A stretch of 64,000 nt of DNA from Magnetospirillum fulvum (GTDB lineage: Bacteria; Pseudomonadota; Alphaproteobacteria; Rhodospirillales; Magnetospirillaceae). The position numbers and the translations under genes were made by a program. The notes under the pieces were generated by a model that saw only the letters and a list, made by a program, of their open reading frames with translations, did no database searches and was not told the origin of the DNA. The stretch is from NCBI RefSeq assembly GCF_900108475.1, contig NZ_FNWO01000007.1, forward strand, positions 1 through 64,000, written 5' to 3'. Below are positions 26,931 through 34,843 of the stretch, piece by piece; position 1 is the first letter of the stretch; every line of letters starts with the position of its first letter.

Positions 26931-27497
26931 ATGAAGATCAACGCCAATTTGATTCGCCCCGGCAATATCCTCGAACATAACGGACGCCAGTTCTCGGTAC
27001 TGAAGATTCAGATCATTCAGCCGGGAAAGGGTGGCGCGTTCATCGCCGTCGAAATGCGTGACATCCGCACCGGGACCAAGACCAACGAACGCTGGCGCAC
27101 CGCCGACACCGTCGAGAAGTGCAGCGTCGAGGAAAAGGACTGCACCTTCCTGTTCGGCGACGATCAGTCGTTGACCTTCATGGAGCAGGAAACCTTCGAG
27201 CAATTCACCGTTCCCACCGACATCTTGGGCGAAAGCGCCGCTTTCCTGCAAGACGGCATGGCGGTCACCGTCGATTTCGTCGAAGGCTCGCCGGTGTCGG
27301 TGTCGCTGCCGGAAAAGGTGGTGATGCAGGTGGTCGAGGCCGATCCCGTCGTCAAGGGACAGACCGCGTCGTCGTCCTATAAGCCGGCCAAGCTCGAGAA
27401 CGGCTTGAAGATCCTGGTGCCGCCCTTCCTGGCCGCTGGCGAGAAGATCTGGGTCGCGACCGTCGATTGTTCTTATGTCGAGCGCTTCAAGGGCTAA
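26931..27497 (+). CDS. efp: Elongation factor P
   Basis: The protein has 188 residues with all three beta-barrel domains. The N-terminal KINANLIRPGNILEHNGRQF leads to the loop QPGKGGAF, where Lys33 is the position modified in many bacteria. SYVERFKG ends the protein. EF-P relieves ribosome stalling at polyproline stretches. Notably, the proline-rich envelope protein encoded two genes downstream would be a client. No modification enzyme gene is nearby. Confidence 0.97.
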   Translation: MKINANLIRPGNILEHNGRQFSVLKIQIIQPGKGGAFIAVEMRDIRTGTKTNERWRTADTVEKCSVEEKDCTFLFGDDQSLTFMEQETFEQFTVPTDILGESAAFLQDGMAVTVDFVEGSPVSVSLPEKVVMQVVEADPVVKGQTASSSYKPAKLENGLKILVPPFLAAGEKIWVATVDCSYVERFKG

Positions 27498-27509
27498 ACG
27501 CCCGACGAT

Positions 27510-27626
27510 GATTCCGACTGCGGAATCGGTATACTCCTTCGTCAGGCCCGGAGCCGGGTCTTGGGCCTGACGGGCCGTTCGAGGTTGGCTCGGGCGGCCC
27601 ATGGTCTCGCGGGACGCTTTTCGTCC
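27510..27626 (+). other. Run of four hairpins between efp and suhB (candidate structured RNA)
   Basis: Four inverted repeats follow one another. They are GATTCCG/CGGAATC (27510-27527), GTCAGGCCC/GGGCCTGAC (27541-27571), GGGCCG/CGGCCC (27572-27600) and GGACG/CGTCC (27612-27626). TATACT at 27530-27535 could be a -10 box just before the second hairpin, but no matching -35 is visible. None has a T run, so they are not simple terminators. The region could be the suhB leader or an independent RNA. Function is unknown. Confidence 0.45.
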
Positions 27627-27667
27627 ACCCCGGAAACTCTATTTTAGTAAGGAAAACCCTCGCCGTG

Positions 27668-28462
27668 ATGGTCCGTTCCGCCCTGCTCAACGTCATGATG
27701 GGGGCCGCGCGCAAAGCGGCCCGGTCGCTGGTACGCGATTATGGCGAGATCGAAAATCTCCAGGTGTCGCGCAAGGGGCCGTCCGATTTCGTCTCGTCCG
27801 CCGATCTCAAGGTCGAAAAGACCCTGCGGCAGGAACTGAAGAAGGCGCGGCCCGCTTATGGCTTCCTGATGGAAGAAGGCGGCGAGATCGCGGGCGACGA
27901 CAAGAGCAACCGCTGGATCGTCGATCCGATCGACGGCACCACCAATTTCCTGCACGGAATTCCCAATTTCTGCATCTCGATCGCGCTGGAGCGCGAGGGC
28001 GAACTGATCGCCGGTGTTGTCTATCAGCCGCTCGGCGACGAGATGTTCCACGCCGAGAAGGGCGCGGGCGCCTTCCTCAACGAGCGCCGTCTGCGCGTGT
28101 CCGCAAGGCGCAAGCTTGAGGATTCGGTGCTGGCCACCGGCATTCCCTTCCATGGCCGCGACGGGCACGAACCGTTCCTGCGCGAACTGGGCGTCATGAT
28201 GAAGAATGTCGCCGGAATCCGTCGCTTTGGCTCGGCCGCGCTCGACCTCGCTTATGTCGCCGCCGGGCGTTGCGACGGCTATTGGGAAGCCGGTATCAAG
28301 CCGTGGGACATCGCCGCCGGAATTGTGCTGGTGCGCGAAGCGGGCGGCTATGTCACCGATTACGAAGGTGGCAACAAGCTGCTGGAGACCGGCGAGATCG
28401 TCGCGGGCAACGATCATCTTCATCAGCCGCTTCTGCGTCTGATCAAGTCCGCCCACGCCTGA
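27668..28462 (+). CDS. suhB: Inositol monophosphatase family protein SuhB
   Basis: The protein has 264 residues. The metal site comprises LMEEGGEI (Glu), the signature WIVDPIDGTTNFLHGIPNFC and the C-terminal WEAGIKPWDIAAGIVLVREA. It hydrolyses inositol-1-phosphate or related sugar phosphates. In E. coli, SuhB also assists rRNA antitermination. ATG 27668 is preferred. GTG 27665 directly before it is possible, and AAGGA lies 11-14 bases upstream. It follows the hairpin-rich spacer after efp. Confidence 0.92.
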   Translation: MVRSALLNVMMGAARKAARSLVRDYGEIENLQVSRKGPSDFVSSADLKVEKTLRQELKKARPAYGFLMEEGGEIAGDDKSNRWIVDPIDGTTNFLHGIPNFCISIALEREGELIAGVVYQPLGDEMFHAEKGAGAFLNERRLRVSARRKLEDSVLATGIPFHGRDGHEPFLRELGVMMKNVAGIRRFGSAALDLAYVAAGRCDGYWEAGIKPWDIAAGIVLVREAGGYVTDYEGGNKLLETGEIVAGNDHLHQPLLRLIKSAHA

Positions 28463-28566
28463 TCTTCGCCTTTATCCTTCCCGGCAAAGGGATAGTTGTG
28501 GTCGGAGTCTGCATCGGCTAGTCTCGCCCATGGATTTTTTCTGTGGTTAGCCGGGAGTGTGGCCAG

Positions 28567-29721
28567 ATGAGCAGGGGTGGCAGGCTGTTGATGCTGGCGG
28601 TTGGGGCGTTTGCGATCTCGTTCGCCTCCGTCCCCACGTCGGCTCAGATCGTGGTCGGCGACAGCCAGTCCAGCGTCGATGTCAATTGGGACGTGCTGGA
28701 CCGCCTGGGGCCGGAACCAAGCCTGCCCGGCCTGATGAACCGCGAGGTTCACGCCACCTATGCCAGTCCGGCTCCGGTGGCGAAGCCGGTGCCCCGCCCC
28801 GTCGCCCGCCCCGCCCCGCCCGCCCGGCGACCGGCCCAATCCTCGGTGTCCAAGGCCAAACCGCTGGCCAAGGCCAAGGAAGCCCCCTCGTCCAAACCGG
28901 TACAGCAGGCAAGCCAAGCCCGTCCGGCTCCGCTTGCCGCTACCGCCGTGGTGACGCCGCCGATGGCACCAATCGCTCCGACCCGAAGCGCCGCCCCCCC
29001 CAAGGTCGAATTGCCCAAGGTCGTCGAGGCCCCCAAGCCGCCTGAGCCCGCCAAAATCGTTGCCGAGGCCAAGCCCGAGCCGCCCAAGGTCGAGTTGCCG
29101 AAAGCGGTCGAGGTGGTTAAGCCGCCCGAACCGGCCAAGATCGTCGCCGAGGTCAAGCCGGAACCGCCCAAGGTCGAGTTGCCCAAGGTCGTCGAGGCAC
29201 CCAAGCCGCCCGAACCCGCCAAGATCGTCGCCGAGGCCAAGCCGGAACCGGTCAAGGTCGAACCGCCCAAGGTGATCGAGGCGGTCAAGCCCGAACCGGT
29301 CAAGACCGTCGATGCGCCAAAGGCGGAACTGCCGCCGCCCCCGACTGTCCTTGCTGCGGTGCCCTCTGCGCCGCCGCCGCCGATGGCTGCGGCGGCGCCG
29401 TTGCGTAAGGGCGACAGCCTGACCATCCCCTTCGCGATGGACAGTTCCCGCCTGTCGGAAAACAGCCAGTCCGACCTTGAGCGGATGGCGCATCGGATGG
29501 AACGCGACGAAACCCTGTCGCTGCAATTGCTCGCTTATGCCGCAGGCGACGAGGCCAACGCCAGCAAGGCCCGGCGCCTGTCGCTGTCGCGCGCCCTTGA
29601 GGTCCGCAAATATCTGATGGAAATGGGTGTCCGTTCGACCCGGATCGAGGTCCGCGCCCTTGGCAACAAGGTCGAGGACGGTGCCCCCGACCGCGTCGAT
29701 GCCGTTCTGGCGCGACGGTAA
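28567..29721 (+). CDS. Secreted Pro/Lys-rich protein with degenerate OmpA-like C-terminal domain
   Basis: The protein has 384 residues. A signal peptide ends near PTSAQ. Residues about 60-280 are dominated by Pro, Lys, Val, Glu and Ala, including tandem 28-residue repeats. The final 100 residues (SLTIPFAMDSSRLSENSQSD and RALEVRKYLMEMGVRSTRIE) resemble the OmpA/MotB peptidoglycan-binding fold, although key Asp/Arg ligands are not clearly kept. The extended linker could span the periplasm. ATG 28567 has GGGAG nine bases upstream. It lies 108 bases before a MotA/TolQ-like gene and probably works with it. Confidence 0.8.
   Translation: MSRGGRLLMLAVGAFAISFASVPTSAQIVVGDSQSSVDVNWDVLDRLGPEPSLPGLMNREVHATYASPAPVAKPVPRPVARPAPPARRPAQSSVSKAKPLAKAKEAPSSKPVQQASQARPAPLAATAVVTPPMAPIAPTRSAAPPKVELPKVVEAPKPPEPAKIVAEAKPEPPKVELPKAVEVVKPPEPAKIVAEVKPEPPKVELPKVVEAPKPPEPAKIVAEAKPEPVKVEPPKVIEAVKPEPVKTVDAPKAELPPPPTVLAAVPSAPPPPMAAAAPLRKGDSLTIPFAMDSSRLSENSQSDLERMAHRMERDETLSLQLLAYAAGDEANASKARRLSLSRALEVRKYLMEMGVRSTRIEVRALGNKVEDGAPDRVDAVLARR
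28996..29328 (+). repeat. Tandem 84-bp (28-residue) repeats
   Basis: Three well-matched units lie at 28996-29079, 29080-29163 and 29164-29247, and a diverged fourth at 29248-29328. The unit pattern is PPKVELPKVVEAPKPPEPAK, then IVAEAKPE. They are in frame within the OmpA-like protein gene. Their sequence allows slippage, so copy number may vary between strains. Confidence 0.9.
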
Positions 29722-29829
29722 CACCGATGGCGGCGCGGAGGCTCGTCACGACGCCTCTGCCCCGGAACCGCCACATTCCGGCGCGACCTTGCCTTGTTTC
29801 AAAGGTTCCAGCGTGATGGCGATGAAACA

Positions 29830-30984
29830 ATGACCCGACCGAATCGATATCTTTTCCGCATGGCCGCCTTTCTGGTGGCGGTCGCCGCCGTCGCGGTGAT
29901 GCTGCAAGATGGGCTGATCCTGGCCTTTGCCCATAACCCGGCCTTGAACGGCCTGCTGGTCGGTGTGTTCCTGGCCGGAATCATCTTGAACGTCCGCCAG
30001 GTGATGCAGCTTTCTCCCGAACTGGACTGGCTGGAAAGCTGGCGACGCGGCCAACCGGTGATGTCGGGCGAAAAGCTGCGGCTGTTGGGGCCGATGGCGC
30101 GGATGCTGGGCGAACGGCGCGACCGGATGAACCTGTCGGCCATGGCGTTACGCTCGGTGCTGGATTCGATCGCGGCCCGGCTCGACGAACAGCGCGACCT
30201 GTCGCGCTATCTGGTCGGGTTGATGATCTTTCTCGGCCTGCTCGGCACCTTCTGGGGCCTGTCGCGCACCGTCGGCTCGATCGGCGAGGTGATCGGCTCG
30301 CTGTCGGTCAGCGGCACCGGCGATCCGTCCGAGGCGTTCGAGCGCCTGAAGGCCGGTCTGGCCCAGCCCCTGAACGGCATGGGCACCGCCTTTTCAACCT
30401 CGCTGTTCGGTCTGGCCGGATCGCTGGCGCTGGGCTTTCTTGACCTCAGCGCCGGACAGGCGCAGAACGGCTTTTATAACGAGTTGGAGGAATGGCTGGC
30501 CGGCCAGACCCGGATCGGCGGTAGCGGCGGAACCGGGCTCTCCGGCGGCGACGAGACCCAGGCCTCGGTTCCCGCTTATATCCAGGCTCTGTTGGAACAG
30601 ACCGCCGACAGCCTCGACCAATTGCAGCGGGTGATCAATCGCGGCGAGGACAATCGCGGCGGCGTCAACACCGCGATCAACCAATTGTCTGACAAGCTTT
30701 CGACCCTGACCGACCACATGCGGGCCGAGCAATCGCTGTTGCTGAAATTAGGCGAGGGACAGATCGAGACCCGCGCCGTGCTGGCCCGGTTGGCCGAAAA
30801 TGCCGCAAGCGGAGGAATCGACGATCCCAGCCGCAACCACATCCGCGCCATCGACGGCTCGTTGAAGCGGCTGGTCGAGGAAACCGTCACCAGCCGCCAG
30901 GATCTGATCGCCGAGTTCCGCGCCGAAATCCGTCTGCTCGCCCGCACCATCGCCGCGATCGCCGACGAACCGCTCGAACGCTGA
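29830..30984 (+). CDS. MotA/TolQ/ExbB-type proton channel protein
   Basis: The protein has 384 residues with four predicted membrane helices at about 8-28, 38-56, 127-146 and 183-207. The TM3 sequence LMIFLGLLGTFWGLSRTVGS and the TM4 sequence GMGTAFSTSLFGLAGSLALG match the pore-lining helices of the MotA/TolQ/ExbB superfamily. A 70-residue cytoplasmic loop separates TM2 and TM3, and a helical cytoplasmic tail of about 170 residues follows TM4. It should form a pentameric proton channel around the MotB-like partner encoded 6 bases downstream. The long tail is unlike ExbB or TolQ. Confidence 0.88.
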   Translation: MTRPNRYLFRMAAFLVAVAAVAVMLQDGLILAFAHNPALNGLLVGVFLAGIILNVRQVMQLSPELDWLESWRRGQPVMSGEKLRLLGPMARMLGERRDRMNLSAMALRSVLDSIAARLDEQRDLSRYLVGLMIFLGLLGTFWGLSRTVGSIGEVIGSLSVSGTGDPSEAFERLKAGLAQPLNGMGTAFSTSLFGLAGSLALGFLDLSAGQAQNGFYNELEEWLAGQTRIGGSGGTGLSGGDETQASVPAYIQALLEQTADSLDQLQRVINRGEDNRGGVNTAINQLSDKLSTLTDHMRAEQSLLLKLGEGQIETRAVLARLAENAASGGIDDPSRNHIRAIDGSLKRLVEETVTSRQDLIAEFRAEIRLLARTIAAIADEPLER

Positions 30985-30990
30985 CCGACC

Positions 30991-32034
30991 ATGCCGCTCG
31001 CCCGCCGCCCCCGCCGCACCATTGATATCTGGCCCGGTTTCGTCGATGGCCTGTCGACGCTGGTGATGGTGATCGTCTTTGTCCTGATGATCTTTGTCCT
31101 GGCCCAATTTTTCCTGGGTCAGGCGCTGTCGGGACGACAAAAGGCACTGGACCGGCTGGGGCTTGAACTGTCCGATCTGGCCGAGAAGCTCAACCTTCAG
31201 ACCGTTGCCAATGCCAGTCTGAAGGCCGATGTCAGCCGCCTAACCGAAGAACTGGCCGCCAGCAAGGCGGAACGCCTGCGGATCGAGAATTGGGCCTCGG
31301 GCCTGTCCCAGGACGTCGCCAGCCTGATCGCGCAGAAGGATGAGCTTGAGGGCAAGATCGCCGAACGGGAAACCCAGTTGGGGGCCGAACGGAAATTATC
31401 GACCGAGGCCCAGGCGCAACTGGCCCTGCTCAATCGCCAGCTTGAAGCGACCAAGCAGGAACTGGCCCGGGTCATTGCCGCACTCGAAGCCTCGGAAACC
31501 CGCGACAAGGAACAGAAGGTCCAGATTTCCGACCTCGGCAAGCGGCTGAACGTCGCCCTGGCCAGCAAGGTCGAGGAATTGCAGCGCTTCCGCTCCGATT
31601 TCTTCGGCCGCCTGCGTAAGGTGCTGGGCGACCGCCCCGGCATCCGGATCGAAGGCGACCGCTTCGTCTTCCAGTCCGAATTGCTGTTCCAGACCGGCTC
31701 GGCCGAGCTTGGCCCCGAAGGGCTGGAACAGGTCCGCCGCCTTGCCGCGACGCTGAAGGACATTTCCAAAGAGATCCCGAAGGAGGTCAATTGGGTATTG
31801 CGGATCGACGGCCACACCGACCGCCGCCCGATCACCTCGGGCCGCTTCCCTTCGAACTGGGAATTATCGACCGCGCGCGCGATTTCGGTTCTGCGCACCC
31901 TTGCCGCCAACGGCGTCCCCAACGATCGCTTGGCGGCGGCGGGCTTCGGTGAATTCCAGCCGCTCGACCCCGCCGACACCGACGCCGCCTATGCCCGCAA
32001 CCGCCGGATCGAAATCCGCTTCGACCAGAGATAG
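30991..32034 (+). CDS. MotB-like OmpA-domain protein with membrane Asp and coiled coil
   Basis: The protein has 347 residues. A single membrane helix (about 17-43) begins FVDGLSTLVMVIVFVLMIFV. Asp19 occupies the place of the proton-carrying Asp of MotB, ExbD and TolR. Residues about 50-195 are a charged coiled coil. The C-terminal OmpA domain has FVFQSELLFQTGSAELGPEG, RIDGHTDRRP and ARNRRIEIRF, the peptidoglycan-binding signature. It should plug the MotA-like channel and anchor it to the cell wall. The gap from the channel gene is only 6 bases. Confidence 0.88.
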   Translation: MPLARRPRRTIDIWPGFVDGLSTLVMVIVFVLMIFVLAQFFLGQALSGRQKALDRLGLELSDLAEKLNLQTVANASLKADVSRLTEELAASKAERLRIENWASGLSQDVASLIAQKDELEGKIAERETQLGAERKLSTEAQAQLALLNRQLEATKQELARVIAALEASETRDKEQKVQISDLGKRLNVALASKVEELQRFRSDFFGRLRKVLGDRPGIRIEGDRFVFQSELLFQTGSAELGPEGLEQVRRLAATLKDISKEIPKEVNWVLRIDGHTDRRPITSGRFPSNWELSTARAISVLRTLAANGVPNDRLAAAGFGEFQPLDPADTDAAYARNRRIEIRFDQR

Positions 32035-32036
32035 GC

Positions 32037-32894
32037 TTATTTCGGCCGCCTCTGCCCCAGCGTCACCGCCGCCAGCACCACGATGGCCCCGACGATCTGA
32101 ACCGGCCCCAGCGCCTGCCCCAGCGCCAGCCAGCCCAGCACCGTTGCCGAAACCGGGCTAAGCAGGCCCAGCGTCGATAGCGCGCCGGGGTGAAGCCGCT
32201 CGACGCCGCGAAACCACAGGGCATAAGACAGCGCCGCCCCGACGATCCCGAGATAGAGATAGCCCGCGATGTTGGCGGCCGACAAGGGCGGCAAGGCCGG
32301 TTCGGCCAGCAACGCAAGCGGCAGCAGCAACACACCGCCCGCCACCAATTGCCAGGCGGTGAACAGCATCAACGGAACCGGCGGAGCCCATTTGCGGGTT
32401 AGCACGGTGCCGACCGCCATGCAGACGGCTCCGGCCAGGGCGGCGGCGATGCCGAGTTCGTCCAGCCGCGCCGCCGGAGTGAGGACCAGCAACGCGACGC
32501 CGACCAGACCGGCGGCTCCAGCGATCAGCCCGCGCGCTCCCGGCTTCATCGCCAGCACCGGCCAGGCCAGCAGCATCACCAGCAGCGGCTGCACCGCGCC
32601 CAAGGTGGCGGCGACGCCGCCCGGCAGCCGATAGGCCGCGACGAACAGCAGGGCCTGGAACACCCCGATATTGAGTGCCCCCAACACCATCATCCGCCAT
32701 AGCCACCGGCCGGTCGGCAGGCGGCGGAAGAAGGCGAGCAGGATCAAACCGACCGGCAGCACCCGCAGCAAGGCGGCGGTCAACGGCCGGTCGGGCGGCA
32801 ACAGTTCGGTGGTGACCCAATAGGTCGTCCCCCAGGCCAGCGGTGCCAACGCCGTCAGCGGCACGTCGAACCAGGCTGCGGGTGCTCTGCTCAT
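32037..32894 (-). CDS. EamA/DMT-family transporter
   Basis: The protein has 285 residues with about ten membrane helices in two EamA repeats. The first repeat has LAPLAWGTTYWVTTELLP, and the second has LGIVGAALSYALWFRGVERL. These proteins export amino acids, purine derivatives or other metabolites. The substrate is not predictable. A perfect 15-bp palindrome lies 105 bases upstream. The gene ends two bases from the MotB-like gene on the other strand. Confidence 0.9.
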   Translation of the reverse strand: MSRAPAAWFDVPLTALAPLAWGTTYWVTTELLPPDRPLTAALLRVLPVGLILLAFFRRLPTGRWLWRMMVLGALNIGVFQALLFVAAYRLPGGVAATLGAVQPLLVMLLAWPVLAMKPGARGLIAGAAGLVGVALLVLTPAARLDELGIAAALAGAVCMAVGTVLTRKWAPPVPLMLFTAWQLVAGGVLLLPLALLAEPALPPLSAANIAGYLYLGIVGAALSYALWFRGVERLHPGALSTLGLLSPVSATVLGWLALGQALGPVQIVGAIVVLAAVTLGQRRPK

Positions 32895-32998
32895 ACCGAT
32901 GAATCCTGTTGTTCATGGCCTGCGCTCGGCAGACAGCCCGGGCCAGACAATGAACCGGGATTCACGCTGTGGAGGTGGGACGATATCGGGAAGGGGGC

Positions 32999-33013
32999 AT
33001 GACCGTCGGTCAT
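32999..33013. promoter_or_regulatory. 15-bp palindrome, candidate TetR-type operator
   Basis: ATGACCG-T-CGGTCAT is a perfect inverted repeat about 105 bases upstream of the DMT transporter gene and 35 bases downstream of tRNA-Arg. The GACCG half-site resembles that of the palindrome before the RND pump. No TetR gene is in the window. Confidence 0.45.
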
Positions 33014-33047
33014 TAAGGGGCCGACAGGCCAAGGATAAGATCTGAAA

Positions 33048-33124
33048 TGGCGCGCCCGGCAGGATTCGAACCTGCGACATCCCGCTTAGAAGGCGGGTGC
33101 TCTATCCAACTGAGCTACGGGCGC
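33048..33124 (-). tRNA. tRNA-Arg (anticodon TCT)
   Basis: The 77-base cloverleaf on the minus strand includes encoded CCA (TGG at 33048-33050 on plus). The acceptor arms GCGCCCG and CGGGCGC pair perfectly. The anticodon stem CCGCC/GGCGG-type arm encloses T-TCT-AA. The D arm GTAGCTCAGTTGG and T arm GGTTCGAATCC are canonical. Confidence 0.97.
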
Positions 33125-33135
33125 CCTTTCAGAAA

Positions 33136-33444
33136 TCAGAACCGACCGAACTCCCGCTTATCGCTGCGGAAATTGTCGGCGTAGGATTTGGGTTTCTGCC
33201 TGCGAGGCGGCTCGTTGTCAACCCGATAGTCGAGTCCTTTGCGCCGGGCGAAGGCGATCGCCTCGTCCCGACTGGCAAAGGTCAGACGAATCTGGCTATT
33301 GGTATCGCCCGACCCCGCCCATCCCATCAGGGAATCGGGCAGTTTCGCCTCGGTCGGCTCGGCCTCCAACACCCAGGAACGAGCCAGTCCCCCCGGACCC
33401 GATTGCATCGCCGACTTGCCCGGCCGATAGATGCGAACCTGCAT
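33136..33444 (-). CDS. NDUFS4-like accessory subunit of respiratory complex I
   Basis: The protein has 102 residues. QVRIYRPGKSAMQSG, RSWVLEAEP, LMGWAGSGDTNSQIRLTFAS and KPKSYADNF match the ETC complex I subunit family, the alphaproteobacterial relatives of mitochondrial NDUFS4. It likely stabilises the NADH-binding arm of complex I at the cytoplasmic side. ATG 33444 has AAGGAG ten bases upstream. A TTG nine bases earlier is too close to that site. It stands alone beside tRNA-Arg, away from nuo genes. Confidence 0.92.
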   Translation of the reverse strand: MQVRIYRPGKSAMQSGPGGLARSWVLEAEPTEAKLPDSLMGWAGSGDTNSQIRLTFASRDEAIAFARRKGLDYRVDNEPPRRQKPKSYADNFRSDKREFGRF

Positions 33445-33562
33445 GGCGGTCAAACTCCTTTTCCCGTCAGAGCCGGCACCCTAGCAGACCTGCGCCCGCC
33501 ACGAAAGCCCGCGCCGTCGCGACTTTCACGGGTTGACCGCGCCCCGGCCCGGACGGTAATAC

Positions 33563-33578
33563 TAGACCGACCGGTCTA
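33563..33578. promoter_or_regulatory. Candidate TetR-type operator before the RND pump
   Basis: TAGACCGACCGGTCTA has perfect TAGACC/GGTCTA arms with a 4-base centre. It lies 81 bases upstream of the adaptor gene. This is typical of TetR-family operators that repress RND pumps, but the regulator gene is not adjacent. Confidence 0.6.
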
Positions 33579-33658
33579 TTGCCGTGATGTGACCTCTGAT
33601 TTCCGCTCCGGCGGCTGCGGTGCCCCTTCCCCTTCCCCCTTGCGATCAGGATCGGGCC

Positions 33659-34843
33659 ATGCCGATCAGTCCCAAAGCCTTTTCCATCCCCAAGCCTGCC
33701 CTCTTCCTCGCCATCCTGGTCGTTTTGGGTGTCGGTGCCGGTTTATTCTCGGTGTACGGCCCCCGCTCCGCCTCGCCCACCGCGACGGCGACGACGCCCA
33801 CCGGGCCGGTGGTGACGGTGGCCGCCCCCTTGGCCCGCACCATTATCGACTGGGCCGAGATCACCGGACAGTTCCGCGCCATCGATTCCGTCGAGATCCG
33901 GGCCAGGGTCGGCGGCTACCTGACCGAAGTTCGTTTCACCGACGGGCAGATGGTGTCAAAGGGCGACGTTCTGTTCGTGATCGATTCCCGCCCCTACGAG
34001 ATCGCGGTGGCCCAGGCCCGCGCCAAGCTCGATCAGGCGGCGGGAACCAAGGAATTCGCCGGTCGCCAGTTGGTCCGGGCCGGTGAATTGCGGCGCAAGG
34101 ATTTCGTGCCGGAAAGCACGCTCGATCAGCGGACCGAGGAATCGCGCGGTGCCAGCGCCACCGTCGAGGCGGCCCGCGCCGCCCTGCGCGACGCCGAACT
34201 CAATCTCCAATTCACCCGCGTGCTTGCCCCGGTCTCGGGACGAATCGGAGCCCGGCTGGTCACCCCCGGCAATCTGATCACCAGCGGCCCGACCGTATCG
34301 GCGCCCACCCTGCTGGCGACGCTGGTCTCGCTCGACCCGATCTATTTCTCGTTCGAACTGAGCGAAGCCGACTTCCTGGCCCAAGCCCGCCGCGCCAAGG
34401 ACGGCCAGACGCCCATGGTCGGGGCTGCGGCGCCGATCCGGCTGATGGACGAGACCGGCTGGCCACGCGAAGGGAAAATCGATTTCGTCGATAACCAGAT
34501 CGACCGCAGGACCGGAACGATCCGGGTCCGGGCCGTGTTGGACAATCCCGGCCAGCGGCTGGTGCCGGGCGCGTTCGGGCGGGTGCGGCTGGCGATGTCC
34601 GATCCTTACGACGCCCTGCTGGTGCCCGACGCCGCGGTGACCACCGACCAGTCGCGCCATCTGGTGATGGCGGTCAAGGACGGCACGGTCGTTCCCAAGC
34701 CGGTCAAGCTTGGCCCGGTTCAGCCGGACGGGCTGCGGGTAGTGCGCGAGGGGCTGTCGCCCGACGACCAGATCGTCGTCAACGGCCTGATGCGGGCTCG
34801 TCCCGGGGCCAAGGTCACCGCTCAGCCTGGGACGATTCCGTGA
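33659..34843 (+). CDS. RND efflux periplasmic adaptor (membrane fusion protein)
   Basis: The protein has 394 residues. A membrane anchor or signal lies at about 10-30. SVEIRARVGGYLTEVRFTDG and KGDVLFVIDSRPYE form the first half of the lipoyl domain, and VLAPVSGRIGARLVTPGNLI the second half, with the alpha-hairpin between. The beta-barrel and membrane-proximal domain follow (RLVPGAFGRVRL). It links the inner-membrane pump to an outer-membrane channel. ATG 33659 follows AGGATCGGG. The stop overlaps the pump start in TGATG. Confidence 0.92.
   Translation: MPISPKAFSIPKPALFLAILVVLGVGAGLFSVYGPRSASPTATATTPTGPVVTVAAPLARTIIDWAEITGQFRAIDSVEIRARVGGYLTEVRFTDGQMVSKGDVLFVIDSRPYEIAVAQARAKLDQAAGTKEFAGRQLVRAGELRRKDFVPESTLDQRTEESRGASATVEAARAALRDAELNLQFTRVLAPVSGRIGARLVTPGNLITSGPTVSAPTLLATLVSLDPIYFSFELSEADFLAQARRAKDGQTPMVGAAAPIRLMDETGWPREGKIDFVDNQIDRRTGTIRVRAVLDNPGQRLVPGAFGRVRLAMSDPYDALLVPDAAVTTDQSRHLVMAVKDGTVVPKPVKLGPVQPDGLRVVREGLSPDDQIVVNGLMRARPGAKVTAQPGTIP

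Noticed and set aside
28996-29328. CRISPR-like regular repeats
   Set aside because: The 84-bp units are in-frame coding repeats with no spacers, and no cas genes are present.
28567-32034. Complete Zorya anti-phage system
   Set aside because: Only motor-like ZorA/ZorB-type counterparts are present. No ZorC, ZorD or ZorE gene lies nearby, so a defence assignment is not supported.
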